Source of the DNA: Taudactylus pleione
Lineage: Eukaryota > Chordata > Amphibia > Anura > Myobatrachidae
DNA: 64,000 nucleotides
NCBI GenBank assembly: GCA_031769625.1
Contig: JAUIMM010000688.1
Coordinates: 1,121,001 to 1,185,000 of the forward strand
Direction: 5' to 3'
Shown here: one piece after another, positions 45,101-56,861 of the stretch
How the letters are laid out: every line of letters starts with the position of its first letter
Numbering within the stretch: the stretch's first letter is position 1
Made by a program: the position numbers and the translations under genes
The notes under the pieces: model-generated
Database searches by the model: none
Told to the model about the DNA's origin: nothing
The model's input: only the letters and a program-made list of their open reading frames with translations

Positions 45101-45790
45101 TTAATTACATGATAAAATAACAATAAAATCAAACAATAATAGAAACAAAACCATAATTATTGAAAAAATCATTAATATCTTGTTTTGTTTTGTCTTCAAA
45201 CTTCGTTTTGTCGCTTTTCGCTTATAAGCTTTTTCTGTGTCGTCTCTGTGTATCATCCAGCAGTAGTCAGCCATCATGCTGACGTCCCAACGACCCTGGT
45301 ATCTTTCTACATTTTTAACGTCTTGGTGGAACCGTTCACCCTGTTCTTCACTGTAGTCTCCGAGATTATTCGTGAAATGCTCAATATGGGAATTCAAAAA
45401 ATGTACCTTTAAACTCATATTGCAGCCAAGGTTTCTGTAACTACTACGCTTTTCCCTGACAATTTCTTTGTAGTTTGGATCCTTGACATTGCCTAAAATT
45501 TTTTAAATCACTTGTTTGAACGAAGCCCATGCCGAAAGTTCCACAATATTCATTACACACCCGAAATGTTCATCTTTTATTAACGTTCTAATGTCTGGGC
45601 CTATAAAAATGCCTTCCTTCAGTTTAGCATCGGATAGGTTAGGGAATTTGTTGCAAAGATATTGGAAAGTTTCTCCATCTTTAGGCAGTGCTTTTACAAA
45701 TTGTTTCATCAGTCCTAATTTTATATGTAGAGGTGGAAGTAAAACTTTATTTGGATCTACTAAACTGGATTTGATAACATAATTTTTTCC
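45101..45790 (-). pseudogene. Pseudogene of a dispersed metazoan protein family of unknown function
   Basis: The minus strand reads LLPPLHIKLGLMKQFVKAL, then FNLSDAK-like text (FPNLSDAKLKEGIFIGPDI), ELSAWASFKQVI, an in-frame TAA near 45500, then KILGNVKDPNYKEIV, LGCNMSLKVHFLNSHIE, EEQGERFHQDVKNVE and YQGRWDVSMMADYCW. I recognise the LLPPLHIKLGLM and GERFHQD...YQG.W...M.ADYCW blocks from many invertebrate and some vertebrate genomes, where they recur as uncharacterised, probably transposon-linked proteins. The two pieces are in the same frame, separated by a single stop, so decay is mild; the N-terminal part is missing beyond a stop near 45800. Confidence 0.65.
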
Positions 45791-45799
45791 AATTTCTAA

Positions 45800-46317
45800 A
45801 CTTTTTTAGGCAGGGGTTAAAATGAGCTGCACAGGGCAAAACTGTGTTGCATCTGTTGTATTTGGATCCACCTTCACCAGCTCACCTTGTAGTTGCTGTG
45901 TGTGTGCAATGTTCCTTTAGACAGTATGGGGTTTAGGCCCTTTGTGAATTTTAGCTCCAGGCCCATGTGGACCTTAATCTGGCAGTGGGCGGGGGGAAGT
46001 TTTATGACAAGAACTGAATTGTAACGTTCTATACTACCGATTAATTAATTTAAGACAATGTTTTATAATAAATGTAGGCAGAATACATTTATTACTTTAA
46101 AGAATATGGAAAAAAATGACTTATTCATAAATACGTTTTGCAGAAAAACGTGATGTGATATACAAAATCGGGAGTCATTTTCGTGTTCCGAAACCAAAAA
46201 TCTATACGTATCACATAAATTCGTTAAAAAAGCTTTTTTATAGCAGACCTGTGTAATCGAAGCATTGTATAAAAAAAATAAATACTGTCCATTTTCTGTG
46301 TGAATTCTTCGAGGTTC
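45800..46317. other. Intergenic AT-rich sequence, 3' of gene 2
   Basis: No gene. TTTATT at 46088-46093 is a possible minus-strand AATAAA polyadenylation signal for gene 2, about 400 bases past its stop. Confidence 0.35.
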
Positions 46318-46482
46318 TCAAGGGGGAGATGTACTAAGCCTTGCAAAGTTATAAAGTGGAGAGTGATGAATTACCAACCAATCAGCTCCTACCTGTCAGT
46401 TTCCAGGCTGTGTTTGAAAAATGAAAGGAGCTGATTGGTTGGTACTTTATCACTCTCCAAGGCTTAGTGCATCTCACCCCCA
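46318..46482. mobile_element. Small MITE (family C), copy 3, directly after gene 2 stop
   Basis: Ends GGGGGAGATGTACTAAGCC and GGCTTAGTGCATCTCACCCC; inner arms CCAACCAATCAGCTCC / GGAGCTGATTGGTTGG. It lies in the expected 3' untranslated region of gene 2. Confidence 0.85.
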
Positions 46483-46490
46483 AATGTGGA

Positions 46491-47668
46491 TTATAAGATT
46501 ATTTCCTTCATTCCAGAGTGAGAATGTAACCTCTGTCTTTTGTGTTCTCTCTTATGTCTAATAAAATCGGAGCTTCTGCTGAAACATTTGCCGCAATCAT
46601 AGCAAGCGTACTGCTTATCCATCTTGTGAACTTTCTGATGCTTAACCAGATCAGAGCTACTGACAAAACGTTTCCAACAATTAGGGCAGGGATAGGGTTT
46701 CTCTCCTGTATGAATTCTCTCATGTATAATAAAATCATGTTTTCTGATAAAACATTTTCCGCACTCCGTGCACGAATACGGCTTTTCTCCCGTGTGGACC
46801 CGTCTGTGCGAAATAAGTTCTGCATTTCCGATAAAACGCTTACCGCACTCAGGGCAAGAATAGGGTTTAACGCCTGTGTGAATTCTCTTATGTTTAACGA
46901 GGTTGGAATTACGTGTAAAACATTTCCCACATTCCGTGCAGGAAAATCGTCTCTCGACTGTGTGACTCCTTTCATGTCTACCCAGAGCTAAGGTATTATT
47001 AAAGCCTTTTCCGCAATCAGAACAAGAATATAATTTGTCTTTAGAGTGAATCATTTGATGAATAACAATATCTGTGTTCTGTTGTAAGCATGTTCCATGC
47101 TCAGTATATTGATTATCTCCTAGTGGATACATTTGGTCTTGTATGAGGGGTTCCTCGCGGTCAACGGATATCGGTGGTGTATCACCTGTGGGCGTATAAA
47201 TGTAGGAGAGGTCTCCTCCATCACATGAGACTGGTTCCTCCTTAATATGAGTAGATATATACTGTGTATGATCTGTGGGTATATACATATCAGTGTGTAT
47301 GAGGGTTCCTCCATCACATGAGACCGATTCCTCCTTACTATGAGTAGGTGTATACTGTGTATGATATGTGGGTGTATACATGTCAGTGTCTGTGAGGGTT
47401 CCTCCATCACATGAGACCGATTCCTGCTTAATATGAGCAGATGTATGATCTGTGGGTGTATATATGTCATTAACAGTGAGGTTTTCTTCCTCAAATGAAG
47501 TTGGTTTTTCAGTAATATACTGCAGACGGTTGATCATGTTTTGATCATCTACTGATGAGTATTTTGTAGTCCCGATATGTATACCAATACTGTGATCCTC
47601 CGTCATGCTATTCAGTGAAGAAATAGGAGCGGGGGATCCATCGGATATTTTAGTACATCTAGTGGTAC
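46491..47668 (-). CDS. Gene 2 exon 4: acidic repeats and six C2H2 zinc fingers
   Basis: Final coding exon on the minus strand, from acceptor CTCTCTACCAG to the stop at 46491. It starts GTTRCTKISDGSPAPISS, a conserved start of this exon type, and takes phase 1 from exon 3. The four exons total 1518 bases, 505 residues. Residues about 165-300 hold three to four finger-associated acidic repeats (SCDGGTLTDTDMYTPT core) with IKQES and IKEEP SUMO-type motifs. Residues about 329-492 form six C2H2 fingers, from CSDCGKGF to CYDCGKCFSRSSDFIRH; all have the two Cys and two His, but several linkers are not TGEKP (TVERRFS, KMDKQYA). A finger remnant (HQMIHSKDKLYS) precedes them. Likely a nuclear DNA-binding regulator; target unknown. 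Paralogous to gene 1 and convergent with it. Confidence 0.93.
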
Positions 47669-48749
47669 CTGGTAGAGAGAAACACACTGTAGTTAGATTA
47701 TATCACCACTAGAATAATAGAGGAGAAAAGGCTCCTGGGAGTGAAATTCCTACATAAGACTGGTTCCAGGAGCTGCCTGCATAGCTGCAATATACATTTC
47801 TTTGTCTAGATCAGGCCTGGCCAACCTGTGGCTCTCCAGCTACACTGGTTTAAGTAGTTGCACCAAGTATGCAAATAATGACAAATGAGCTTCAAATATA
47901 ATTCAACAACTCCCAAGAGCAAGAGACTGAGTACACATCACAACAGCACTCAGAGTGGGAGCTACAGTCCAATATCGGCTATGGCAGGATAGCGGCAGTA
48001 AACACCCAACGCGTTTCGTATATAACACTTTTTCAGGGATGCAGTTCATGTGGTGTGAGCCAAATGGAGGTGCTTAAATAGGACAGTGGCAATTGACCAA
48101 CCACTCGGTGTCACTACAGTAACTCTCGGCAAAAGTATAGCAAAAGTCTTATATGCCTAAACAAGAACTAATATGAAGTGTTGAAAACCCACAAGTGTCA
48201 GGTTTTATCAAAGCACTAATATAAGCATACATTGAAATATTTACAAATGTGTAAACATAAACTTGAAATAGGCCATAGGCTAAACAAAAATGGCCACCGT
48301 ATTTAAGACCTATAAAGTTATTAGTAGTGCAGCATTCAGTGACCAAAAAAAGATGTCTACACTGAGTGCTGGTGCTTAATTATGCTGGGGGAGCTTAGCG
48401 TAACAACAGAGGCCCGGAGATCATGTCACTTAACCAGATCACGTGACTGTATTTGACGCGATTCACTGACGTCATCTTTAAGGAGTCCATAAAGCATAAG
48501 AAATTACATAGCTAATTATCCTATTGCCTATCTATTTAAGTGCTAAACTATTGGTGAATACAAATTGGTAAATACAAAGGGGCCTTTTTCTTATGAGGTA
48601 GTCTTTAGGATGGTCATTATATATAAATAGAGTTGCCCACTTGACACAATTACCCAGCGTCCTATTTATAAAATCTATAAAAAAGGACAGCCATATTAAC
48701 GTACATTAAGAGAAGGCGAAAGTCCTTAATAACTACCAAATTAATGATA
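47669..48749. other. Gene 2 intron 3, first part
   Basis: No gene. It contains dispersed-repeat phrases (CTGGCCAACCTGTGGCTCTCC, CCAACGCGTTTCGTATA) but no element ends could be fixed. Confidence 0.45.
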
Positions 48750-50102
48750 CAGTGCCTTTCAAAAGTGTTCACCCCCCTTCACTTTTTACCTTTTTTGTTA
48801 CATTACAACCTGTAATTTTTATTTTATTTTATTTTTTTTATCTGAATTTTATGTGATGGATCTGCACAAAATAGTCTAATTTGGTGAAGTGAAATGAGAA
48901 AAATATATATAAAAAAATCTTTAGAAATAAAATTCTGAAAATTGGCATGTGCATATGTAATCACCCCCTTTGCTATGAAGCCCCTCAATAGTTCTGGTGC
49001 AATCATTTACCTTCAGAAGTCACAATTAGTGAAATTAAGTCCACCTGTGTGAAATCTAAGTGTCACATGATCTGTTAGTATAAACACACCTTTTCTAAAT
49101 GGCCCCAGAGGCTACACCACCACTAAGCAAAAGGCTTGAAGGCATGAAGACCAAGGAGCTCTCCAAACAAGTCAGGGACAAAGTTGTTGAGAAGTACAAT
49201 TCTGGGTTGGGTTATAAAAAAAATATCCAAATCTTCGATGATCCCCCGGAGCACCATCAAATCCATCATCATCAAATGGAAAGAACATGGTACCACAACA
49301 AAACTGCCAAGAGAGGGCCGTCCACCAAAACTCACAGACCAGGCAAGGAGGGCATTAATCAAAGAGGCAGCACAGAGACCAATGGTAACCCTGAAGGAAC
49401 TGCAGAGTTCCACAGCAGAGACTGGTGTATCTGTGCATGTGACCACAATAAGCCGTACACTCCATAGAGCTGGGCTTTATGGAAGAGTGGCCAGAAAAAA
49501 AGCCATTACTTAGTGATAAAAATAAGAAGACACGATTTTAGTTTGCCAAAAGGCATGAAGGTGCTCTGGTCAGAGGAGACTAAAATTTAACTTTTTGGCC
49601 ACCAAGGAAAACGCTATGTCTGGCGCAAACCCAACACATCCCATCACCCCAAGACCACCATTTCAGCAGCAGGGACTAGGAAACTGATTTGAGTTGAGGG
49701 AAAGATGGATGGTGCTAAATACAGGGATATTCTTGAGCAAAACCTGTTTCAGTCTGCCTGTGATTTGAGACGACTGGGACGGAGGTTCACCTTCCAGCAG
49801 GACAATGACCCGAAGCATACTGCTAAAGCAACACTCAAGTGGTTTCAGGGGAAACATTTAAATGTGTTGGAATGGCCTAGTCAAAGCCCAGATCTCAATC
49901 CAATAGCTATGCACACTGAAGTTTTCTGTTATGTTGTCCTAAATGTTGTTTGATTCACAATATAAAAAAAACACATTCACAGTTGTAGGCATGTTCTGTG
50001 AATGAAATGATGCACACCTTCAAACAATCCATTTTAATTCCAGGTTGTGTGGCAACAAAACATAAAAAATGCAAAGGAGGTGAATACTTTTGCAAGGAAC
50101 TG
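48750..50102 (+). mobile_element. Tc1/mariner element of a second family
   Basis: Ends CAGTGCCTTTCAAAAGTGTT and TACTTTTGCAAGGAACTG, flanked by TA dinucleotides (48748-48749 and 50103-50104). The transposase is on the plus strand and broken. It lies inside gene 2 intron 3. The bases up to 50395 show nothing further. Confidence 0.85.
49099..49930 (+). pseudogene. Broken Tc1 transposase, second family
   Basis: Three frames carry parts of one protein: KTKELSKQVRDKVVEKYNSG with the first helix-turn-helix, then STIKSIIIKWKEHGTTTKL and EGRPPKLTDQARRALIKEA with the second DNA-binding part, then [15 protein letters not shown] and [13 protein letters not shown] from the catalytic core. The last catalytic block after LNPI is missing, and several shifts and stops separate the parts (near 49210 and 49510-49690). 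Inactive. Confidence 0.88.
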
Positions 50103-50395
50103 TATATAGATACTCCAAGAGAAATAAGAAGTAACCTAATAAAGAGTATTCCTTTATAATATGTTAAGAAGCAGCCATAGTGGAATAGATTAATACAATG
50201 AATTAAGTGCTAAATGTGCATGTTGATTTTGTCTATAATCACTAGGATAATTTTCACAATGCACTTATAAATATCATAGTGGTAAATCATATCCTGCATA
50301 TGTGCATTGCACCACCTGCCCCATGCTAGAGACAGAATCTCCATCAGAGTTTGGCCTCCACTGCATGTGCTTAAGTGACTTGAGTTTGCAGCCAA

Positions 50396-52330
50396 TTACG
50401 TGACACTACCATAACACAGCCATCAGTGTGACACTCCCATAACCCATAGCACGCCCATCAGACAGCGTGACACTCCCATAGCACGCCCTTCAGACAGCGT
50501 GGCACTACCATAGCACGCCCATCAGTGTGACACTCCCATAGCACGCCCATCAGACAGCGCGACACTCCCATAATGCGCCTATCAGACAGCGTGGCACTCC
50601 CATAGCACGCCCATCAGTGTGACACTCCCATAGCACGCCCATCAGACAGCGTGGCACTCCCATAGCACCACCATCAGACAGCGTGACACTCCCATAGCAC
50701 GCCCATCAGACAGCGTGGCACTCCCATAGCACCCCCATCAGACAGCGAGACACTCCCATAGCACGCCCATCAGACAGCGTGGCACTCCCATAGCACGCCC
50801 ATCAGTGTGACACTCCCATAGCACGCCCATCAGACAGCGCGACACTCCCATAACGCCCCCATCAGACAGCGTGACACTCCCATAGCACGCCCATCAGACA
50901 GTGTGACACTCCCATAGCACGCCCATCAGTGTGACACTCCCATAGCACGCCCATCAGACAGCGTGGCACTCCCATAGCACGCCCATCAGTGTGACACTCC
51001 CATAGCACGCCCATCAGACAGCGTGGCACTCCCATAGCACGCCCATCAGTGTGACACTCCCATAGCACGCCCATCAGACAGCGCGACACTCCCATAACGC
51101 CCCCATCAGACAGCGTGACACTCCCATAATGCGCCTATCAGACAGCGTGACACTCCCATACCACGCCCATCAGACAGTGTGACACTCCCATAGCACGCCC
51201 ATCACAGTGTGACACTCCCATAGCACGCCCATCAGACAGTGTGACACTCCCATAGCACGCCCATCACAGTGTGACACTCCCATAGCACGCCCATCAGACA
51301 GCGTGGCACTCCCATAGCACACCAATCAGTGTGACACTCCCATAGCACGCCCATCAGACAGCATGACACTCCCATAATGCGCCTATCAGACAGTGTGACA
51401 CTCCCATAGCACGTCCATCAGACAGCGTGGCACTCCCACGGCACACCCATCAGTGTGACACTCCCATAGCACGCCCATCAGACAGCGCGACACTCCCATA
51501 ACGCCCCCATCAGACAGCATGACACTCCCATAATGCGCCTATCAGACAGTGTGACACTCCCATAGCACGTCCATCAGACAGTGTGACACTCCCATACCAC
51601 GCCCATCAGACAGTGTGACACTCCCATAGCACGCCCATCACAGTGTGACACTCTCATAGCACGCCCATCAGACAGCGTGACACTCCCATAGCACACCCAT
51701 CAGTGTGACACTCCCATAGCACGCCCATCAGTGTGACACTCTCATAGCACGCCCATCAGACAGCGCGACACTCCCATAACGCCCCCATCAGACAGCATGA
51801 CACTCCCATAGCACGCCCATCAGACAGCGCGGCACTCCCATAGCACGGTGTGACACTCCCATAGTACGCCCATCAGACAGCGCGACACTCCCATAACGCC
51901 CCCATCAGACAGCGTGACACTCCCATAATGCGCCTATCAGACAGTGTGACACTCCCATAGCACGCCCATCAGACAGTGTGACACTCCCATAGCACCCCCA
52001 TCAGACAGCGTGACACTCCCATAGCACGCCCATCAGACAGTGTGACACTCCCATAGCACGCCCATCAGACAGTGTGACACTCCCATAGCACCCCCATCAG
52101 ACAGCGTGACACTCCCATAGCACGCCCATCAGTGTGACACTCCCATAGCACGCCCATCAGACAGCGTGACACTCCCATAGAACGCCCATCAGTGTGACAC
52201 TCCCATAGCACGCCCATCAGACAGCGCGACACTCCCATAACGCCCCCATCAGACAGCGTGACACTCCCATGATGCGCCTATCAGCCAGCGTGAGGACACT
52301 CCCATAACACGCCAATCAGACAGTGAATCA
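50396..52330. repeat. Minisatellite of CACTCCCATAGCACGCCCATCAG-type units
   Basis: About 60 units of roughly 32 bp (with a shorter 22-27 bp variant lacking the ACAGCG segment). Core GACACTCCCATAGCACGCCC. Blocks of several units recur in order, for example CATAACGCCCCCATC and CATAATGCGCCTATC variants, so it grew by higher-order duplication. The last unit runs into ATAGCCACCTACCAGTC, which also occurs at 44731, so the array seems to have grown inside a dispersed repeat. Confidence 0.9.
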
Positions 52331-53425
52331 CTGTACATCTAAATAGCCACCTACCAGTCCTCGCCACTGTTAAAGATAGATATCTTGGATGAAGGCATAT
52401 ACTTATATAAGTTACAAATTAATGATTAGTCAATCTGATTGTATGAGATCTGACTGTATGCTATTGTGATTCATAATATTGCACCATTCCTTGGGTTTGT
52501 TCTGTTCTATATTCCAATAGGATAACTTTGGTGACCCTGCAGAAGTCATCACACTGTGCTGTTATGGAATATCATTAATATAAAGTTCTTATTTTAAATA
52601 TACTTTAAGTATATTTATAATGTTACATAACTGTATATTAATGTTTAGTCTTATTTTAATCAGCATTTAATTTGTATTGTATTATAGGTAAATACTGCAA
52701 CTCTGTTGTAAACATAAATGTAATATTATTGGTATAATGTTTTAGATCCCTTTTAGTTGCAGTTAAGCAATGTAATGTGCTTCCCCTGAAACTCAAACAT
52801 TTCCCCCTCTCCCTGATACTGTAAGACAAAGGAATTCCAGGATGGGATAGTCTTCGGCGTGGCCCCCTGGCTAAAGAAGATCCGGCTGCACACACACAAA
52901 GAAGAAGGAGCTGACCTATCCGACATCGAGTAAATACAGATCCCTGCCTGTACCCCTAAGGACTATTTAAATGTGAACTCATAAATTGTACTGCAGTGAC
53001 CGTTGAAAGTCAGTGCATTCAGAATTGAAGCCTTGTGTTGTGCCAACCAAGCTTACTAATGGTTAAAAAAAAAAATGGCCGACGGGGGAGCTGCCGTCCG
53101 GCAGCAGCTCCTCCCATAAACCTTTGCAGAGCCTGTCAGTCACAGCTGACAGCTCCTCCTCCAGCCCCTCTGCGCAGCCCGGCTCTACTCCGTGCATGCT
53201 GCAAACAAGCACGGTGTGACGCCGTTGGCCACAGACACAAGCAGCATGCAGCCAGAGGAGCAGCAGATGACGGCGGCAGTTGGCCACAGGGACAAGCAGT
53301 GGACAGCCAGAGCATCTTCAGGCAAGTGTTGGCTGCAGGGGGGAGATGGGAGGGGAGGGGGAGCTGACAACGTTGGGGGGAGGAGTGGGTAAGCTAATGA
53401 TGCAGGGCTGGGGGGGGGGGATGGA
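52331..53425. other. Gene 2 intron 3, middle part
   Basis: AT-rich to 52800, then GC-richer. A short open stretch at 52824-52934 (QDGIVFGVAPWLKKIRL, then EEGADLSDIE and a stop) could be a remnant C-terminus of unknown origin; support is weak. 53080-53300 is GC-rich without clear function. Confidence 0.35.
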
Positions 53426-53429
53426 GCTG

Positions 53430-54070
53430 ACACAGGGGCTGGGGAATAATGCTGAGACACATGGACTTTGGGAATGAGATACACAAGGACTGGGGGGAAA
53501 TGAGGCCGAGAGACAAACTGGGGCTGGAGAATAAGGCTGAGAGAGGTACACTGGGGCTGGATAATGAGGCTTGCAGACACTGGGGCTTGGGGCTGAGAGA
53601 CACACACTGGGGCTGGGGGAATGGGACTGAGAGACACACTGGGGCTGAGGGAATGAGGCTGAGACACACTGGGGCTGAGGGATTGAGGCTGAGACACACT
53701 GGTGCTGAGGGATTGAGGCTGAGACACACTGGTGCTGAGGGAATGAGGCTGAGACACACTGGGGCTGAGGGAATGAGGCTGAGACACACTGGGGCTGGGG
53801 GAATGGGACTGAGAGACACACTGGGGCTGGGGGAATGGGACATAGACACACTGGGGCTGGGGGAATGGGACTGAGAGACACACTGGGGCTGGGGGAATGG
53901 GACTGAGACACACACTGGGGCTGGGGGAATGAGGCTGAGACACACTGGTGCTGAGGGAATGAGGCTGAGACACACTGGTGCTGAGGGAATGAGGCTGAGA
54001 CACACTGGTACTGAGGGAATGAGGCTGAGACACACTGGGGCTGGGGGAATGAGGCTGAGAGCCACAGGTG
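53430..54070. repeat. Minisatellite of about 27-31 bp, GAGACACACTGGGGCTG units
   Basis: About twenty diverged units with core CTGAGACACACTGGGGCTG and GGGGGAATG. Pro/Ser/Gln-rich frames on the minus strand result from the repeat and show no protein feature. Confidence 0.85.
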
Positions 54071-54351
54071 GGCCTGGGGATGGAGAGACATGGGGATCCA
54101 GGGGATGAGAAATGCATGGGGTCCTGGAGAGACATAGGGGGTTCTGGAGAGAGACAATGGGTCCTGGAGATGGAGACAGAGGGAGCCTGGAGAACCACAG
54201 GGGAGCCTGGAGATGGAGAGACGTACGGGCATCTGGAGACACAAAAATTGCTTGATCAGGGAAATTAATTTTGCCCTGCACAAAAACTTCTGCTACTGTA
54301 GGTTATGATGATGACATGGGTTATATTTCTACATAAACAAGCATCTTCCAG

Positions 54352-54450
54352 ACAATGTGACCTTCTACATGAATAGTGAATACCGGCTGAAGACGCTGCC
54401 CAGTGAGGTTCAAATTCTTCAGAGGTTCCCTGTTGTAGAGAAACCACCAG
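54352..54450 (+). CDS. Second unidentified candidate coding exon
   Basis: A 99-bp stretch between CATCTTCCAG and CCAG|GTAAGAAAAG. In one frame it reads NVTFYMNSEYRLKTLPSEVQ then ILQRFPVVEKPP, with 2 bases at the start and 1 at the end (phase 1 at both ends). The frame is also open upstream to 54315 (YFYINKHLPD), so the acceptor position is uncertain. The peptide looks like genuine protein with an NVT glycosylation sequon; I do not recognise it. Its entry phase fits the exit phase of the candidate exon at 37060-37220. Being surrounded by repeats inside gene 2 intron 3, it may equally be an orphaned fragment. Confidence 0.3.
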
Positions 54451-54873
54451 GTAAGAAAAGACTTTCAAACTGGCTGGCCTGTACCTAGTGCAGGGGGATG
54501 GGGGGCCCCAAATAAAAGGGTATCATTCACCCAGATTTCTGTTGCTGGCCCTGCTCCCCTCAGTGGCTTGCAAAAGCAGCTCCAGGCCCTGACGAGGGAG
54601 TATCCTGCCATCCTCCACAGACTCCGCCCTTTCAACAGACCCACCTTCTCAACATACCCGCCCCCTTTAGGGCTGCCTCCAGAAATTTCCCGGGCTGGTT
54701 TTCCATCCCAATCTGCCCCTGCATGTGACTGAGTAAGGCCGTTAGAGGGAGCAATGTAGCTGGTAGGGAAATCAAACCACATTACGAAAGTGACACTACA
54801 ATGCATACAGTGAATGTACTGGAATGTACTGGACTGTACATTTCATTTGGACACTAAAGATATTTTATATATA
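54451..54873. other. Gene 2 intron 3, no feature seen
   Basis: Single-copy-looking text without gene or element ends. Confidence 0.4.
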
Positions 54874-56523
54874 CAGTCAGGTGCATAAATATTGGGACAT
54901 TGACAGAATTTTCATATTTTGGCCTCTATTCACCACCACAATGGCTTTGAAATGAAACAAACAAGATGTGCTTTAACTGCAGACTTTCAGATTTAATTTG
55001 AGGGTAATTACATCCAAATTAGGTGAACGGTGTAGGAATTACAACGGTTTCTATATGTGCCTCCCACTTTTTAAGGGGCCAAAAGTAATGGGACAAACTA
55101 AACAATCCTAAATCTAACTTTCACTTTTTAATACTTTGTTCCAAATCCTTTGCAGGCAATTATAGCCTGAAAACTGGAACTCATAGACATCACCAGATGC
55201 TGGGTTTCATCCCTGGTGATGCTCTGCCAGGCCTCTACTGCAAATGTCTTCAGTTCCTGCTTGTTCTTGGGGCATTTTCCCTTCAGTTTTGTCTTCATCA
55301 AGTGAAATGCATGCTCAATCGGATTCAGGTCAGGGGATTGACTTGGCCATTGAATAACATTCCATTTTTTAGCCTTAAAAAACTCTTTGGTTGCTTTTGC
55401 AGTATGCTTCGGGTCATTGTCCATCTGCACTGTGAAGCGCCGTCCAATGAGTTCTGAAGCATTTGACTGAATATGAGCATATAATATTGCCCGAAACACT
55501 TCAGAATTCATTCTGCTGCTTTTGTCAGCAATCACATCATCAATAAATACAAGGGAACCAGTTCCATTGGCAGCCATACATGCCCACGCCATGACACTAA
55601 CACCACCATGCTTCACTGATGAGGTGGTATGTTTTGGATCATGAGCAGTTCCTTTCCTTCTCCATACTCTTCTCTTCCCATCACTCTGGTACAAGTTGAT
55701 CTTTGTCTCATTTGTCCATAGGATGTTGTTCCAGAACTGTAATGGCTTTTTTAGATGTTGTTTGGCAAAATCTAATCTGGTCTTCCTGTTTTTGAGGCTC
55801 ACCAATGGTTTACATCTTGTGGTGAACCCTCTATATTCACTCTTGTGAAGTCTTCTCTTAATTGTTGACTTTGACACATATACACCTACCTCCTGGAGAG
55901 TGTTCTTGATTTGGCCAACTGTTGTGAAGGGGTTTTTCTTCACCAGGGAAATAATTCTTCTGTCATCCACCACAGTTGTTTTCCGTGGTCTTCCGGGTCT
56001 TTGGTGTTGCTGAGCTCTCCGGTGCGTTCTTTCTTTTTAAGAATGTTCCAAACAGTTGATTTGGCCACACCTAATGTTTTTGCTATCTCTCTGATGGGTT
56101 TGTATTGATTTTTCAGCCTAATGATGGCTTGTTTCACTGATAGTGACAGCTCTTTGGATCTCATATTGAGAGTCGACAGCAACTGATTCCAAATGCAAAT
56201 GTCACACCTAGAATCAACTCCAGACCTGTTACCTGCTTAATTGATAATGAAATAACGAGGGAATAGCCCACACCTGTCCATGAAATAGCTTTTGAGTTGA
56301 CAGTCCCATTATTTTTGGCCCCTTAAAAAGTGGGAGGCACATATAGAAACCGTTGTAATTCCTACACCGTTCACCTGATTTGGATATAATTACCCTCAAA
56401 TTAAATCTGAAAGTCTGCAGTTAAAGCACATCTTGTTTGTTTCATTTCAAAGCCATTGTGGTGGTGAATAGAGGCCAAAATATGAAAATTCTGTCAATGT
56501 CCCAATATTCATGCACCTGACTG
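54874..56523 (-). mobile_element. Tc1/mariner element, copy 2 of the first family
   Basis: Complete element of 1650 bp with TIRs of about 210 bp (CAGTCAGGTGCATAAATATT inwards from both ends) flanked by TA (54872-54873, 56524-56525). It is closely similar to 31119-33308 but lacks the nested hairpin-chain insertion. Confidence 0.93.
55128..56182 (-). pseudogene. Tc1 transposase with a single-base deletion, copy 2
   Basis: The N-terminal frame (56182 downward) shows SVKQAIIRLKNQYKPIREIA and VAKSTVWNILKKK. Near 56000 the T run is one base shorter than in copy 1, shifting the frame before the basic GRP motif. The remaining 281 codons (55973-55128) are open and include the catalytic blocks [33 protein letters not shown] and [19 protein letters not shown], i.e. 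a DDE core with all three acidic residues apparently present. Apart from this deletion the frame looks intact, so the copy decayed recently. Confidence 0.9.
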
Positions 56524-56702
56524 TATGTAACAGAGATAAACAGCTCTTACCAATTCAATACACATTCAATTAACTGGACTAAAACCTTGCTCAAAGAACA
56601 TATCATACACTGTGGAAAGACAGTACAGTACAGTTCTTTCTCTGGCCAAATTATAAACCATGTGTACAGTACAAACTGTATTGTAGTTAATCCTTCTCTT
56701 AC

Positions 56703-56775
56703 CCTGTGATGTGGTGGGCCTGTGACTCTCCATATTCATGTGCGGATCCTTGTGTTTTTTCAAATAGTGCCACAC
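56703..56775 (-). CDS. Gene 2 exon 3: shortened KRAB-like exon
   Basis: A 73-bp exon reading VWHYLKKHKDPHMNMESHRP then TTSQ, ending phase 1 at CAGG|GTAAGAG. The apparent acceptor is AAACGTAG just above 56775. As in gene 1, the DVTVYFSMEE-type first half of the exon is missing; text between the exon 2 donor and this acceptor shows that the usual intron end and exon start were deleted, leaving an 86-bp intron. The weak polypyrimidine tract (CTCTTTGTTTCC) makes acceptor use uncertain. Phase agrees with exons 2 and 4. Confidence 0.65.
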
Positions 56776-56861
56776 CTACGTTTGGAAACAAAGAGTGCTA
56801 CAGTCATCACCCAGACACATCCCCTTGTGTTACTGTATAATGTCCCATTCCCAGCAGTCAC

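Noticed and set aside
53185..54283. Pro/Ser/Gln-rich minus-strand frames of about 300 codons
   Set aside because: Three overlapping frames are open at once because of the tandem repeat; no start context or splice support.
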